From NCBI GenBank assembly GCA_050247075.1, contig JBFWUW010000040.1, positions 1-62,904 of the forward strand: 62,904 nt of DNA. The letters are read 5' to 3'. Source of the stretch: JBFWUW01 sp050247075 (GTDB lineage Bacteria > Planctomycetota > Planctomycetia > Pirellulales > JBFWUW01). Below, piece after piece: positions 15,836-23,554 of this stretch. The notes under the pieces were generated by a model that did no database searches, was not told the origin of the DNA, and saw nothing but the letters and a program-made list of their open reading frames with translations. The position numbers and the translations under genes were made by a program. Every line of letters starts with the position of its first letter. Position 1 is the first letter of the stretch.

Positions 15836-16987
15836 ATGTCCGAGACCCTCTTCGATGAACTCACCACCGCATGCGCCAGCGGCGGTGCCGATGCCGCCCT
15901 GCAAAAACTGGCCGCCCGGCTTAGCGAGCAAGGCCAGTTCCACGAACTATTCGACACCCGGTTGATGCAGGCCCGTCGCAAGTTGGGCCTGCCCGTGGCC
16001 CAGGCCTCGGGCCTGGACGATCTGCCAGAGCCGCAACGCAGCCAGGTGGAGTCCGCGTACCTCGAGGCTTGCCGCGAGGTCGGCGGACTGTTGCTCGACG
16101 CGGGCAACGTTCGCGAAGCCTGGATGTATCTGCGGCCCGTGGGGGACCGGCCCGCCGTTGCCGCGGGCCTGGCCAAGATCGCGCCCGATGACGAAAACGT
16201 GCAAGATTTAATCGAAGTCGCCCTGCACGAGGGTGTCCATCCCAAACTTGGCTTGGAACTGGTCCTGACGCACTTTGGCGTCTGTAACGCCATCACCACT
16301 TGCGAGGCCGCCATGCAGCGGCATACGCCGCCCCAGCGCGAGGAAGTCGCCCGGCTGTTAGTCCATCGTCTGCATAAAGACTTATTGAGTAATTTGCAAG
16401 CAGAGGTCGCCCGCCAAGAAGGAACACCCCCCGCCGAAAAAACCATTCAAGGGCTGGTGGCCGACCGGGATTGGCTGTTTGCCTCGGACAATTACCATAT
16501 CGATACCTCCCACTTGCATGCCGTGGTGCGGTTCGCCCGGCAAGTGACCGATGCCGAGACGTTGCGGCTGGCATTCGACCTGACGGAATACGGCCGCCGC
16601 CTGAGCAACCAGTATCAATACCCGGGTGAAGAGCCGTTTGCCGATTCCCAGACCGCGCACGGCTTGTTCTTTCAGGCCCAGTTTGGCGAGCAGGTTGAGC
16701 AAGCCCTGAAATACTTTGGCGACAAGGCCAAGTCGCTGCCCCTGGAAGAGCACGGGCCGGGACCAGCCGAGGTGTACATCGCTCTGTTGGCCCGCCTGGG
16801 GCGCACGGCGGAAGCCTTGGAAGCCGCGGCCCAACTTCTGCCAGCGGGAACGCAAACGTCCGGTTTCGCGCCGTCGCTCAATGAACTGGCCCGGGCCACC
16901 GGCAACTACGGCCGCATGATGGAAATCTGCCGCGAACGGGGCGACGTACTGGGCTTTGCCGCCGGCCTGGCCGAACAATCGGCATAG
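15836..16987 (+). CDS. Unknown helical protein (383 aa)
   Basis: The protein begins MSETLFDELTTACASGGADA and has no signal peptide or membrane segment, so it is probably cytoplasmic. The sequence is rich in A, L, E and R with a regular helical pattern (ALQKLAARLSEQGQFHELFD, EVYIALLARLGRTAEALEAA, LNELARATGNYGRMMEIC), which resembles TPR or TPR-like solenoids without fitting the consensus well. A more polar middle part holds DRDWLFASDNYHIDTSHLHA. I do not recognise the family. It follows the isomerase-like gene by 94 bp on the same strand. Confidence 0.75.
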   Translation: MSETLFDELTTACASGGADAALQKLAARLSEQGQFHELFDTRLMQARRKLGLPVAQASGLDDLPEPQRSQVESAYLEACREVGGLLLDAGNVREAWMYLRPVGDRPAVAAGLAKIAPDDENVQDLIEVALHEGVHPKLGLELVLTHFGVCNAITTCEAAMQRHTPPQREEVARLLVHRLHKDLLSNLQAEVARQEGTPPAEKTIQGLVADRDWLFASDNYHIDTSHLHAVVRFARQVTDAETLRLAFDLTEYGRRLSNQYQYPGEEPFADSQTAHGLFFQAQFGEQVEQALKYFGDKAKSLPLEEHGPGPAEVYIALLARLGRTAEALEAAAQLLPAGTQTSGFAPSLNELARATGNYGRMMEICRERGDVLGFAAGLAEQSA

Positions 16988-17359
16988 CTGGCTGCAGACA
17001 GTAGCCTTGCGCCGAATTCGCCAAACGGTTATAGGGGGCAGTATGCTGGTTCTATCCCGCGGAAGTCGGGCCATGCGAATTATACTGCCAATTCACAGCC
17101 TGAAGGGCTGCAGGATTCCAGCCCTGGGTTGAGTGGCATTGCCACGAAACCCAGGGTCAACCGCATCATATTTCGTCGTGTGGCCTGAAGGGCCACGGTA
17201 ACAGTACGCTGCGGTTCCCTGTCCCCCTTCAGGGACAAACGACGGGAAAATATGGCAATCCATTCCCTTGGTCTGCGCGACTTTGTCGCTGGACCCAGGG
17301 CTAGAATCCCTTGGCCTTTCAGGCCAGGTTTTGCGCATCCCTCGACAGGGCTTTGCAAT
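16988..17359. other. Convergent intergenic region filled by repeats
   Basis: The gap between the stop of the 383-aa gene and the stop of the alpha/beta hydrolase is largely occupied by the inverted modular repeat at 17096-17328. No gene is supported. Confidence 0.7.
17096..17328. repeat. Modular hairpin repeat, inverted pair A
   Basis: The left unit (about 17096-17197) reads hairpin GCCTGAAGGGC, then GGATTCCAGCCCTGGGTT, a hairpin GTGGCATTGCCAC, ACCCAGGGT, ATATTTCGTCGT, and hairpin GTGGCCTGAAGGGCCAC. The right unit (about 17220-17328), read on the other strand, has the same order: GGCCTGAAAGGCC, GGGATTCTAGCCCTGGGTCC, a GCGACAAAGTCGC hairpin, ATATTTTCCCGTCGT, and GTCCCTGAAGGGGGAC. The two units face each other tail to tail. 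Confidence 0.78.
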
Positions 17360-18265
17360 TCAAGGTGCGGCCGCCGCATCGCTGCCAGCTTCCAGTTCCG
17401 CAATGAACGTATCGACCGCCCGATAGAACTCGGGCGGGTCTTCGTTGTGGCCGTAGCCAGACATGGTCACAAACTGCTTGCGGCCAGGCGCTGCATCAAA
17501 CAGCCGTCGGCCAAACTCATAGGGAACCAGGTCGTCGGTGTCGCCGTGCGCCGACAACAGCGGTCCCTGGTACCGGCCGATCTTGCTCAAAGAGTCCAAC
17601 CGGTTGCGCATCAAAAAACGTACCGGAAAAAACGGGTAGTGCCGGGCCGCTATTTCGGGCAGTGAGGTAAAGGTGCTCAGCAAGATCAGCCCGCGAGCTC
17701 CATCGTTGGCCGCCAGATCAACCGCCACTCCCCCTCCCAACGATTCGCCCAGATGCACAACATCCTTCGGGGAAATGCCCGCGCGGGTGCAAAGCCAGGC
17801 CTGGGCGGCGCGGGCGTCCGCCAGAATCCTGGCCTCATTGGGAGGGCTGTTCTGGCTGCGTCCGTAGCCGCGATAGTCGTAGATCAGTACGGCCAGTCCC
17901 AGTTGGTGCAGTTGGCCCAGCATCTGCCAGCGGTTGGTCAGGTTGCCGCCGTTGCCATGCGAGAACAGCACGTACGCGCGCGGTTGGTCGTGCGGCACGT
18001 ACCAGCCATGCAGTTGGGTTCCGTCGGCGGCGGCAAAGTTGGCATCCTCCACCGGAAAGCCCATCCCCTCGGTTCGCCAGCTTCCCACCGGATGCCTCTG
18101 GGGGAAGAAGATCATGTATTCCTCAAACAGCATTAGCAACACCAGCATCAACGAGTAACCCGCCAGCAGCCCCACCGCGGCAATCTTGAGCCAACGCCGC
18201 CAGCCCTTCTGACGTGGGACGGAGGGGCTAGTTGCTGCTGATTCCGGTAAGGCCATGCCGCTCAT
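17360..18265 (-). CDS. Membrane-anchored alpha/beta hydrolase
   Basis: The protein of about 301 residues has one N-terminal membrane helix (about 28-48) preceded by basic residues, so the catalytic domain is probably outside the cytoplasmic membrane. The domain has the oxyanion segment SHGNGGN, the nucleophile elbow GESLGG with S175, an acid in HGDTDDLVP and a histidine in GYGHNEDP. The family resembles the BEM46/YfhR-type hydrolases (an esterase-like group). Possible starts are 18283, 18265 and 18256. The gene is isolated between two repeat-rich gaps. Substrate unknown. Confidence 0.85.
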   Translation of the reverse strand: MSGMALPESAATSPSVPRQKGWRRWLKIAAVGLLAGYSLMLVLLMLFEEYMIFFPQRHPVGSWRTEGMGFPVEDANFAAADGTQLHGWYVPHDQPRAYVLFSHGNGGNLTNRWQMLGQLHQLGLAVLIYDYRGYGRSQNSPPNEARILADARAAQAWLCTRAGISPKDVVHLGESLGGGVAVDLAANDGARGLILLSTFTSLPEIAARHYPFFPVRFLMRNRLDSLSKIGRYQGPLLSAHGDTDDLVPYEFGRRLFDAAPGRKQFVTMSGYGHNEDPPEFYRAVDTFIAELEAGSDAAAAP

Positions 18266-18298
18266 CGTAGCCCAAATGGGCAAGTGCGGAAAACACCT

Positions 18299-18410
18299 GT
18301 AGTAGGACGCGATTCCATCGCCGATACCCCTGTAGGACGCGTCTCAATCGCCAATGCCCCTGTAGGAGGCGATTCCATCGCCGAGCCCCTGTAGGACTCC
18401 TCTCCAGCGG
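18299..18410. repeat. Tandem cluster of four REP-like units
   Basis: Four successive units begin with TGTAG at 18299, 18331, 18361 and 18390, at a spacing of about 30 bp. The first and third keep the palindrome GCGATTCCATCGC; the second is GTCTCAATCG and the fourth has diverged to TCCTCTCCAGCG. All are in the same orientation, unlike the doublets at 11936 and 52115. Confidence 0.78.
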
Positions 18411-18619
18411 GCAGCCGGGCCGACAGCGAAGCGCATGGCGAGAGCGACGTTGATGTTCCCACCGAGTTGCCCTGGGCTGATAAATAGTTGCTGAAAGCTC
18501 GCTGTTCTCGGTGGGAGTTTGAGCAACCCGCGTTGCGCGAAATGACCATGATTTATCGAGGGTATCCGCTCGCGGGCCGGCTCTTTGCTCTGGACGAAGG
18601 AAGGCCATCCGCGACATTA

Positions 18620-18881
18620 CGCCGAAGGCGTTTCACAATCCAGCCCAGGGCCGCGAGCGACAGCAAGCGCACCCTGGGTACGAGATCGAACAGAGACCGT
18701 CGTACACCCCGAAGGGGTTTTACAAAACGAAGGGCGACACCACTTCTCCCGCGATGAATATCATGGGCCGAGTCAAACGCTGTGCAACCCTTGCAGGGTA
18801 GGACATGTACCTCGCGGCAAGTTACCCAGGGTACGCTCGCACGCGCGCGGCCCTAGGCTGGGCTGGGAAACGCTTACAGCG
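18620..18881. repeat. Modular hairpin repeat, inverted pair B
   Basis: The left unit starts with hairpin CGCCGAAGGCG (18620-18630), then CAATCCAGCCCAGGG, ACCCTGGGTACGAG, and ends with hairpin ACCCCGAAGGGGT (18706-18718). The right unit, on the opposite strand, begins CGCTGTAAGCGTTTCCCAGC, continues through GTACCCTGGGTAAC and ends in hairpin CAACCCTGCAAGGGTTG. The order of hairpins and CCCAGGG/CCCTGGG words is the same as in pair A at 17096-17328. Confidence 0.75.
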
Positions 18882-18901
18882 AAAATCTCTCGGGCAGCCA
18901 G

Positions 18902-18947
18902 GGGCCGGGTCGCCCTGGGCGAGCAATCGCCCGGGGCGACCCGGCCC
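18902..18947. terminator. Strong GC palindrome, possible bidirectional terminator
   Basis: Arms 18902-18922 (GGGCCGGGTCGCCC then TGGGCGA) and 18927-18947 pair over 21 positions with a single G-T contact around a GCAA loop. It lies about 65 bp beyond the stop of the leftward orphan gene at 19011. There is no T-run on either side, so intrinsic termination is uncertain; it could also be a solo palindromic repeat. Confidence 0.45.
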
Positions 18948-19010
18948 AGACCGCCTTCGAAGTGAATACCTAGCGTCGAGAGAGTCGAAATGGAGTTGAA
19001 TGATTGAATC

Positions 19011-19634
19011 TCAGATTTGCGATTTGCCCATGTAGGACTCAGGGCTTGAGCCGCCGACATGTGTGCCGTCATGCGGGTCAACCACAAACTCAACATGCTT
19101 GTTCGCAGTTGAATCCCACGCACGCCCACGAATGCCACTTTCTGTGGCTTCGATTATTTGCAAACCATCCCATGACAAACGCTCAGTTATCCAGAGTCGG
19201 CCTTCTGGACCGTACGCTTCTATTTCCGTGAAGTCAACGAAGCCGATCAGTTTGCACCTCGGGATGGCGAAGACGTGCAGCAATGGAGAGCTTTGGATTT
19301 CCACGAATTCGCCGGGTGCGGAAACCGTGACCCAGTAACCCTGGCCGTTGCTAACCACACAGACAATATCGGGCGAAGGGGTACCAAAGACACCATTTAA
19401 TCCGCCAGCTCCGCTGCGAAAAATGCCAACCCACTGCTCGCCTACTGCTGGGTAGATTTCAAGAGCAAGAGGCTCGCCAGTGTGTGTCTCGAACTGTAGC
19501 TCGCCCGATCTTGCCTCTGATCTTTGCCAGCCAAAAATGTATCGTTGGAACGTGGTTGATTGCTGTGCCGATGTTTCACAAATGGCATAGTTGGCTTCGA
19601 AGCCTAGATCGTCCTGTATAAGTGTTGTCGCCAT
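19011..19634 (-). CDS. Orphan protein of unknown function (207 aa)
   Basis: The protein begins MATTLIQDDLGFEANYAICE and has no signal peptide or membrane helix. Predicted texture is mostly beta strand (GELQFETHTGEPLALEIYPA, LWITERLSWDGLQIIEATES) with many aromatic residues; it ends in VVDPHDGTHVGGSSPESYMG. A clear AGGAG site precedes the ATG (an AAGGAGTAGGAG run), so it is likely expressed. It is the only gene in a 2.5-kb repeat island, and its base composition is lower in GC than that of its neighbours, which fits recent acquisition. I do not recognise the family. Confidence 0.7.
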   Translation of the reverse strand: MATTLIQDDLGFEANYAICETSAQQSTTFQRYIFGWQRSEARSGELQFETHTGEPLALEIYPAVGEQWVGIFRSGAGGLNGVFGTPSPDIVCVVSNGQGYWVTVSAPGEFVEIQSSPLLHVFAIPRCKLIGFVDFTEIEAYGPEGRLWITERLSWDGLQIIEATESGIRGRAWDSTANKHVEFVVDPHDGTHVGGSSPESYMGKSQI

Positions 19635-20289
19635 GTCAGCTCCTACTCCTTGTCCGGCCGAAAGAACCGATGGGTGATTACTTCATTACGGCAGCCAGGG
19701 GGACACCCATAGTTTGAGCGTGGGACCATCGCGGTGGCGTTGACGACCTAACGTATTGCTGAAAGGCATGTTACGAATTCTGCCGCATGAACTCCACTAC
19801 TGCGGAGACCAAGGCCGCCGTGGAGCCGGTGCTGTTCGCTCGGCAGGACAATTCCATAAGCGATGGTTGATGGGTGCGACGGGGGATCTGAAGGACACGT
19901 AGGCGACAGGCAAGCCCATCATCGCGCACCACACACCCCTTGAGCCGACACTGATAATATACATATAAATATATATTTTAATAGTTTACAAAAAGATCAT
20001 ATCGTGTACAATCGCCAGCGACCGGCTTTGCGCGCCGACGTGGCCTTTGCACGTCCAACGGGCGTGAAGCCCCCAAACCGCCCAAGCATCGTCGTCCGCC
20101 GCGTGCTCGAACAGCATGGCCGTGGCGGTCGATCGGGCGAGTCCTTGAATTCGGCTACCGTTGCCGGCCGATCGGCCAACGTGTGAGCGACAACTTTCTC
20201 GCCGCTCTCTCCACCGACCGGTACGTGCCACGGGGCCTGACCATATTTTTGAAACGCGGTCGTCACGCGGGGCGCTGATGGTGCGCGCC

Positions 20290-20313
20290 GCTGTAGGAGC
20301 CGTCTCCGACGGC
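20290..20313. repeat. REP-like palindrome (single)
   Basis: TGTAGGAGCCGTCTCCGACG matches the family start TGTAGGAG with a compensated stem: GCCGTC / GACGGC instead of GGCGAT / ATCGCC. The stem change keeps the pairing, as expected for a structure under selection. Confidence 0.7.
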
Positions 20314-20327
20314 GATTCGGGGCAGTC

Positions 20328-20690
20328 GCAACCCGCACCACACCTCCGTTGTTGGAACAGGTAGCGCGGCCGCGAGGACCAAAAACCCCGCGATTTCGCC
20401 GAGAAATGCCCGTTTGTTACCTGCACCACACCGTGAAATGGTGCGGGTAACGTGGAGCAGGAAGCTGCCAACCCCAACATCCGCCCCCCTCTCCCGGTAC
20501 TCCGGGAGAGGGGATGGGGGGTGAGGGCAGCAACGCCATCGACGGCCCATGCCCATCAGCCCCGCGCAAGAAGCAGCAGCCACTCACGCATCAAGCCAGC
20601 AAAGCATGAGCTTTGCGGCAACGTGTACCCGCACCACACCCCCCCGAAACACGGCAAAAATGGAACAGGTAACGTGGAGCAGGATGCGTT
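20328..20690. repeat. Three degenerate direct repeats (CCGCACCACACC ... GTAACGTGGAGCAGG)
   Basis: CCGCACCACACC-type words occur near 20330, 20419 and 20627. The second and third are followed by GGTAACGTGGAGCAGGA or a close variant (near 20448 and 20668). The third copy also has GAACAGGTAACG, echoed by GGAACAGGTAGCG in the first. They look like tandem remnants of one ancestral segment. Confidence 0.55.
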
Positions 20691-20770
20691 TGCCAGACGC
20701 ACGAGGGAGTGATAATAGCGAACAACACAGTGAGCGGCGCAAGGCACGGCGAGTTGCCCCCTGCGCGGCA

Positions 20771-21568
20771 TTAATACCGGGCGGCTTCCTTACGCTGGGC
20801 TTCTGGCTGGATCGTCTTCAGAATCTCTTCCGCCTTCTGGCTCATCATCCGCAGTTCGCTGCCGATGGCGATGAATTGCATCCCTTGCTGGGCACGGGCC
20901 AGCGCGGCCGTGGTGTCCATGGTGTGCATGCCGGTGGGCGTGCCAGTCTTTTTTCCGGCAGCGACCACGCGGGCCAGCATCTTCTCAAACTCATCGGGCG
21001 ATGGATCGGTGCCGTCGGGCGAACGCATGTTGGCCCTCAGATCGACCGGGCCGACAAAAATGGCATCGACCCCCGGCAAGGCGTAGATCTGCTCGGCGTT
21101 GGCCACGCCCGTGGGGCTTTCGGTCTGCAGAATGACCAGGATTTCGTCGTTAGCCCTTTGGAAGTACTCGGCCGCGCCGGCATCAAAGTTCATCGAGGCC
21201 ATGCCGCCGCCAAGGCTGCGATTGCCCGTCGGCGGATACTTGGCCGCGTTGATGGCGATCTTGGCCTGTTCGACCGTATCGACCATCGGCACGACAATGC
21301 CCCACGCGCCGGCATCCAGCACGCGCTTGATGTAGTCGTGATTTCCTTTAGGGACGCGGGCCAGCGGCACCCCGCCGGCATCGGCGATGCAGGCAAAAAT
21401 CATCGCCGCCTGCGACCAGTCGATCGCCGAGTGTTCAATGTCCAAGGTCAGCCAGTCAAAGCCCATGCGGGCCAGAACGCGGGTGGCATACAGGTCGCCC
21501 AGCGACAGCCAGGTGCCAAACGAGGGCTGGCCTTCGCGGAGTTTACGCTTAACGGGGTTGGTTTTCAT
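20771..21568 (-). CDS. HpcH/HpaI-family class II aldolase
   Basis: The 265-residue protein has the family core WLTLDIEHSAID (H46), LARVPKG (R71), LQTESPTG with metal ligand E150, and VGPVDLRANM with metal ligand D176. Enzymes of this type cleave 2-keto-3-deoxy sugar acids such as 2-dehydro-3-deoxyglucarate into pyruvate and an aldehyde; the exact substrate cannot be read from sequence. It lies 50 bp downstream of the M42 peptidase on the same strand and may be co-transcribed with it. Confidence 0.88.
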   Translation of the reverse strand: MKTNPVKRKLREGQPSFGTWLSLGDLYATRVLARMGFDWLTLDIEHSAIDWSQAAMIFACIADAGGVPLARVPKGNHDYIKRVLDAGAWGIVVPMVDTVEQAKIAINAAKYPPTGNRSLGGGMASMNFDAGAAEYFQRANDEILVILQTESPTGVANAEQIYALPGVDAIFVGPVDLRANMRSPDGTDPSPDEFEKMLARVVAAGKKTGTPTGMHTMDTTAALARAQQGMQFIAIGSELRMMSQKAEEILKTIQPEAQRKEAARY

Positions 21569-21618
21569 GGCGAGGGGGAGAGAAGGATGAAGGAAGAAGG
21601 ATGAAATGTGGCCAGGCG

Positions 21619-22677
21619 CTACGGCGTAAAGTCTTCGTCGCCGGTCAGGCGCAGGGCGAACTCGGCGAGGAGGTCGGCGGCACGGTCGATGTCGTCCAGC
21701 GAGATCATTTCGACCGGGCTGTGCATGTAGCGGTTGGGGATGCTGACCAGCCCCGTGGCCATGCCGCCGCGGCTGATTTGCATGGTGTTGGCGTCGGTGC
21801 CGCTGGCACGATTATTGGCCCCCATTTGATACGGCAGTTCGCGGGCCTGGGCCGCCGCCACCAGCCGATCGACCATCACCGGATTCATGTTCGGCCCGCG
21901 GTAAATGACCGGCCCCAGCCCCAGCCGGATGTCTCCCTCTTGCTTCTTGTCGATCGTGGGGCAGTCGGTGGCATGGGTGACATCCACGGCAATTCCCAAT
22001 TGCGGGTCGATGCTATAGGCACTGGTCCGCGCGCCGCGCAGGCCGATCTCTTCTTGCACGGTGGAGACCGCGAACAAGGCACAGTTCAGGCGTTTGCCCA
22101 CGGTTCTGCGCAAGGCTTCAATGACCACCCACACGCCGCATTTGTCGTCCATGGCCGCCGCGGCGGCAAAGCCGTTTTGCAAGGCGTGGTAGCCAAGTTC
22201 CAATGTTACGGGGTCTCCCACCGCGATCAGCTTTTCGGCCTCTTCCTTGTTGCGTGCCCCAATGTCGAGCCACAGGTCTTTCATCTTGGGGATCTGTTTG
22301 CGTTCCTCATCGGTCAGCAAGTGGATCGCCTTGCGGGCCATCACGCCGGGGACCGCGCCGCCGGCCCCCCAGGCCGTCAACCGCTGGCCGATCAAGACTT
22401 GCACATCCCAGCCGCCAATAGGCTGGACGTAGATGAACCCGTCGGCATCAATGTGCTGTACCTGCAAGCCGATCTGGTCGCAATGCCCGGCCAGCATCAA
22501 CCGCAACGGGGCCGCGGTATTGCGGCCGACAATGACGTTGCCGTGCAGGTCGGTGCGGACTTCCTCGGCGAACGAAGCCACATAATCCCGCACGACATCC
22601 TGGCAGGGCCGTTCGTAGCCCGACGGGCTGGGAGCATTCAGCAGTCGCTTGAGAAAATCGAGCGAGGCGGTTTCCAT
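21619..22677 (-). CDS. M42-family metallopeptidase
   Basis: The 352-residue protein has the dinuclear zinc aminopeptidase motifs in order: LAGHCDQIG (H and D), AMDDKCGVW (D), VQEEIGLRGA (catalytic and metal E), DVTHATD (D) and RYMHSPVE (H). The family cleaves N-terminal residues from short peptides, usually as a self-compartmentalised dodecamer, and includes proteins once called endoglucanase M. The ATG at 22677 is preceded by AGGAG at 6 nt, which rules out the longer frame starting at 22839. A REP-like unit lies in the gap upstream. Confidence 0.9.
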   Translation of the reverse strand: METASLDFLKRLLNAPSPSGYERPCQDVVRDYVASFAEEVRTDLHGNVIVGRNTAAPLRLMLAGHCDQIGLQVQHIDADGFIYVQPIGGWDVQVLIGQRLTAWGAGGAVPGVMARKAIHLLTDEERKQIPKMKDLWLDIGARNKEEAEKLIAVGDPVTLELGYHALQNGFAAAAAMDDKCGVWVVIEALRRTVGKRLNCALFAVSTVQEEIGLRGARTSAYSIDPQLGIAVDVTHATDCPTIDKKQEGDIRLGLGPVIYRGPNMNPVMVDRLVAAAQARELPYQMGANNRASGTDANTMQISRGGMATGLVSIPNRYMHSPVEMISLDDIDRAADLLAEFALRLTGDEDFTP

Positions 22678-22760
22678 GCGGAACTCCTGATGGGGTAAGT
22701 TGCAGCCCCAAGTATGGCCGCGCGGGGGCAGCACGCAAGAGGGGCGGCGGCGTTGAATTC

Positions 22761-22784
22761 TGTCGTCGGCGATTCCATCGCCGG
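22761..22784. repeat. REP-like palindrome (single)
   Basis: TGTCGTCGGCGATTCCATCG then CCGG keeps the core GGCGATTCCATCGCC, with a diverged 5' end. It lies between the SDR stop and the M42 start. Confidence 0.65.
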
Positions 22785-22807
22785 CCGGCCTTGCCGCACG
22801 CCACAAT

Positions 22808-23554
22808 TCAACCGGGCGCGTAGACGGAACGTCCTCCATCCACGGGCAGGCAGACGCCGGTCAAGAAGTCGTTGTCGATAAAATGCAACACGGCCAGGGC
22901 GACGTTCTCCGGCTTGCCCTCACGACGGACCAGCGTGGCGTCGATGGCTTGCCGGCGCTCTTCGGGGGGCAGATCATCGGGCAGCATGACCGGGCCTGGC
23001 TGAATGCAGTTGACCCGCACCGCCGGATTGCGCGTTCCCAGTTCCACCGCCAGGTCGCGGGTGAGCGTGGGGATGGCACCCTTGGAGGGGAAATACGCGG
23101 CGTAGTCCAGGTAGGGCCGCACCGTGGCCCAATCACCGATGGTCACAATGCAGCCCCCCGTCCGCTGCGCCGCCATCGCCAGGCCAGCCTGTTGGCAACA
23201 TAAGAAAGTTCCCAGCGTGTTGATCTCGAAATGCCGCCGCACATCTTCCGCCGTGACCTCTTCCAGCTTCTTGCGCTGCCAGATGGCGGCGCATGTCACC
23301 AATACGTCGAGCTGGCCAAACTTCGCCAAGACTTGGGCCATCAACCGGCTTACCGCTTGTTCGTCAGCCAGATCAGCCGCAAAAGCCGCGGCCGAAACTC
23401 CGCGGGCCTGCAACTGCGCGACGGTCTGTTCGGCCTCATCGGCGGAATGGTGGTAATGGATCGCCAGGGAAAAGCCCCGGTCGGCCAGGGCCTGGGCCAC
23501 ATGCCAGCCGATCCGCCGCTTTCCGCTGCCGGTAACGAGTGCGACCTGTTTCAT
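22808..23554 (-). CDS. Short-chain dehydrogenase, pteridine-reductase-like
   Basis: The 248-residue protein has a cofactor motif TGSGKRRIG (residues 8-16), in which the basic KRR run favours NADPH, and the active residues D141, Y154 and K158. The 13- and 4-residue spacing of D-Y-K is that of PTR1/FolM pteridine reductases rather than the usual S-Y-K triad. It may therefore reduce dihydromonapterin or dihydrofolate. Its start overlaps the stop of the MBL hydrolase by ATGA, so it is translationally coupled to that gene. Confidence 0.84.
   Translation of the reverse strand: MKQVALVTGSGKRRIGWHVAQALADRGFSLAIHYHHSADEAEQTVAQLQARGVSAAAFAADLADEQAVSRLMAQVLAKFGQLDVLVTCAAIWQRKKLEEVTAEDVRRHFEINTLGTFLCCQQAGLAMAAQRTGGCIVTIGDWATVRPYLDYAAYFPSKGAIPTLTRDLAVELGTRNPAVRVNCIQPGPVMLPDDLPPEERRQAIDATLVRREGKPENVALAVLHFIDNDFLTGVCLPVDGGRSVYAPG

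Larger units (their letters stand above)
18266..19010. other. Repeat-dense intergenic island
   Basis: 745 bp without a supported gene. It holds a tandem of four REP-like units (18299-18410), a modular-hairpin inverted pair (18620-18881) and a large GC-rich palindrome (18902-18947). Small open frames here run straight through the repeats and are not believed. Confidence 0.75.
19635..20770. other. Gene-poor region with AT-rich patch and repeats
   Basis: 1.1 kb with no convincing gene. It contains an A/T run at 19947-20006 (ATACATATAAATATATATTT), very unlike the surrounding DNA; a REP unit at 20290-20313; a CTCTCCCGGTACTCCGGGAG hairpin at 20488-20510; and three imperfect copies of a CCGCACCACACC word at about 20330, 20419 and 20627, two of them followed by GGTAACGTGGAGCAGGA. 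Minus-strand frames between 19986 and 20480 have protein-like patches in two frames and may be a decayed gene. Confidence 0.6.

Noticed and set aside
18484..19000. Short plus-strand frames at 18488-18757 and 18585-18965
   Set aside because: They pass straight through the modular hairpin repeats and have no start context.
19986..20480. 164-codon minus-strand frame
   Set aside because: Protein-like patches switch frame within it and it crosses repeats, so it is treated as a possible relic rather than an intact gene.
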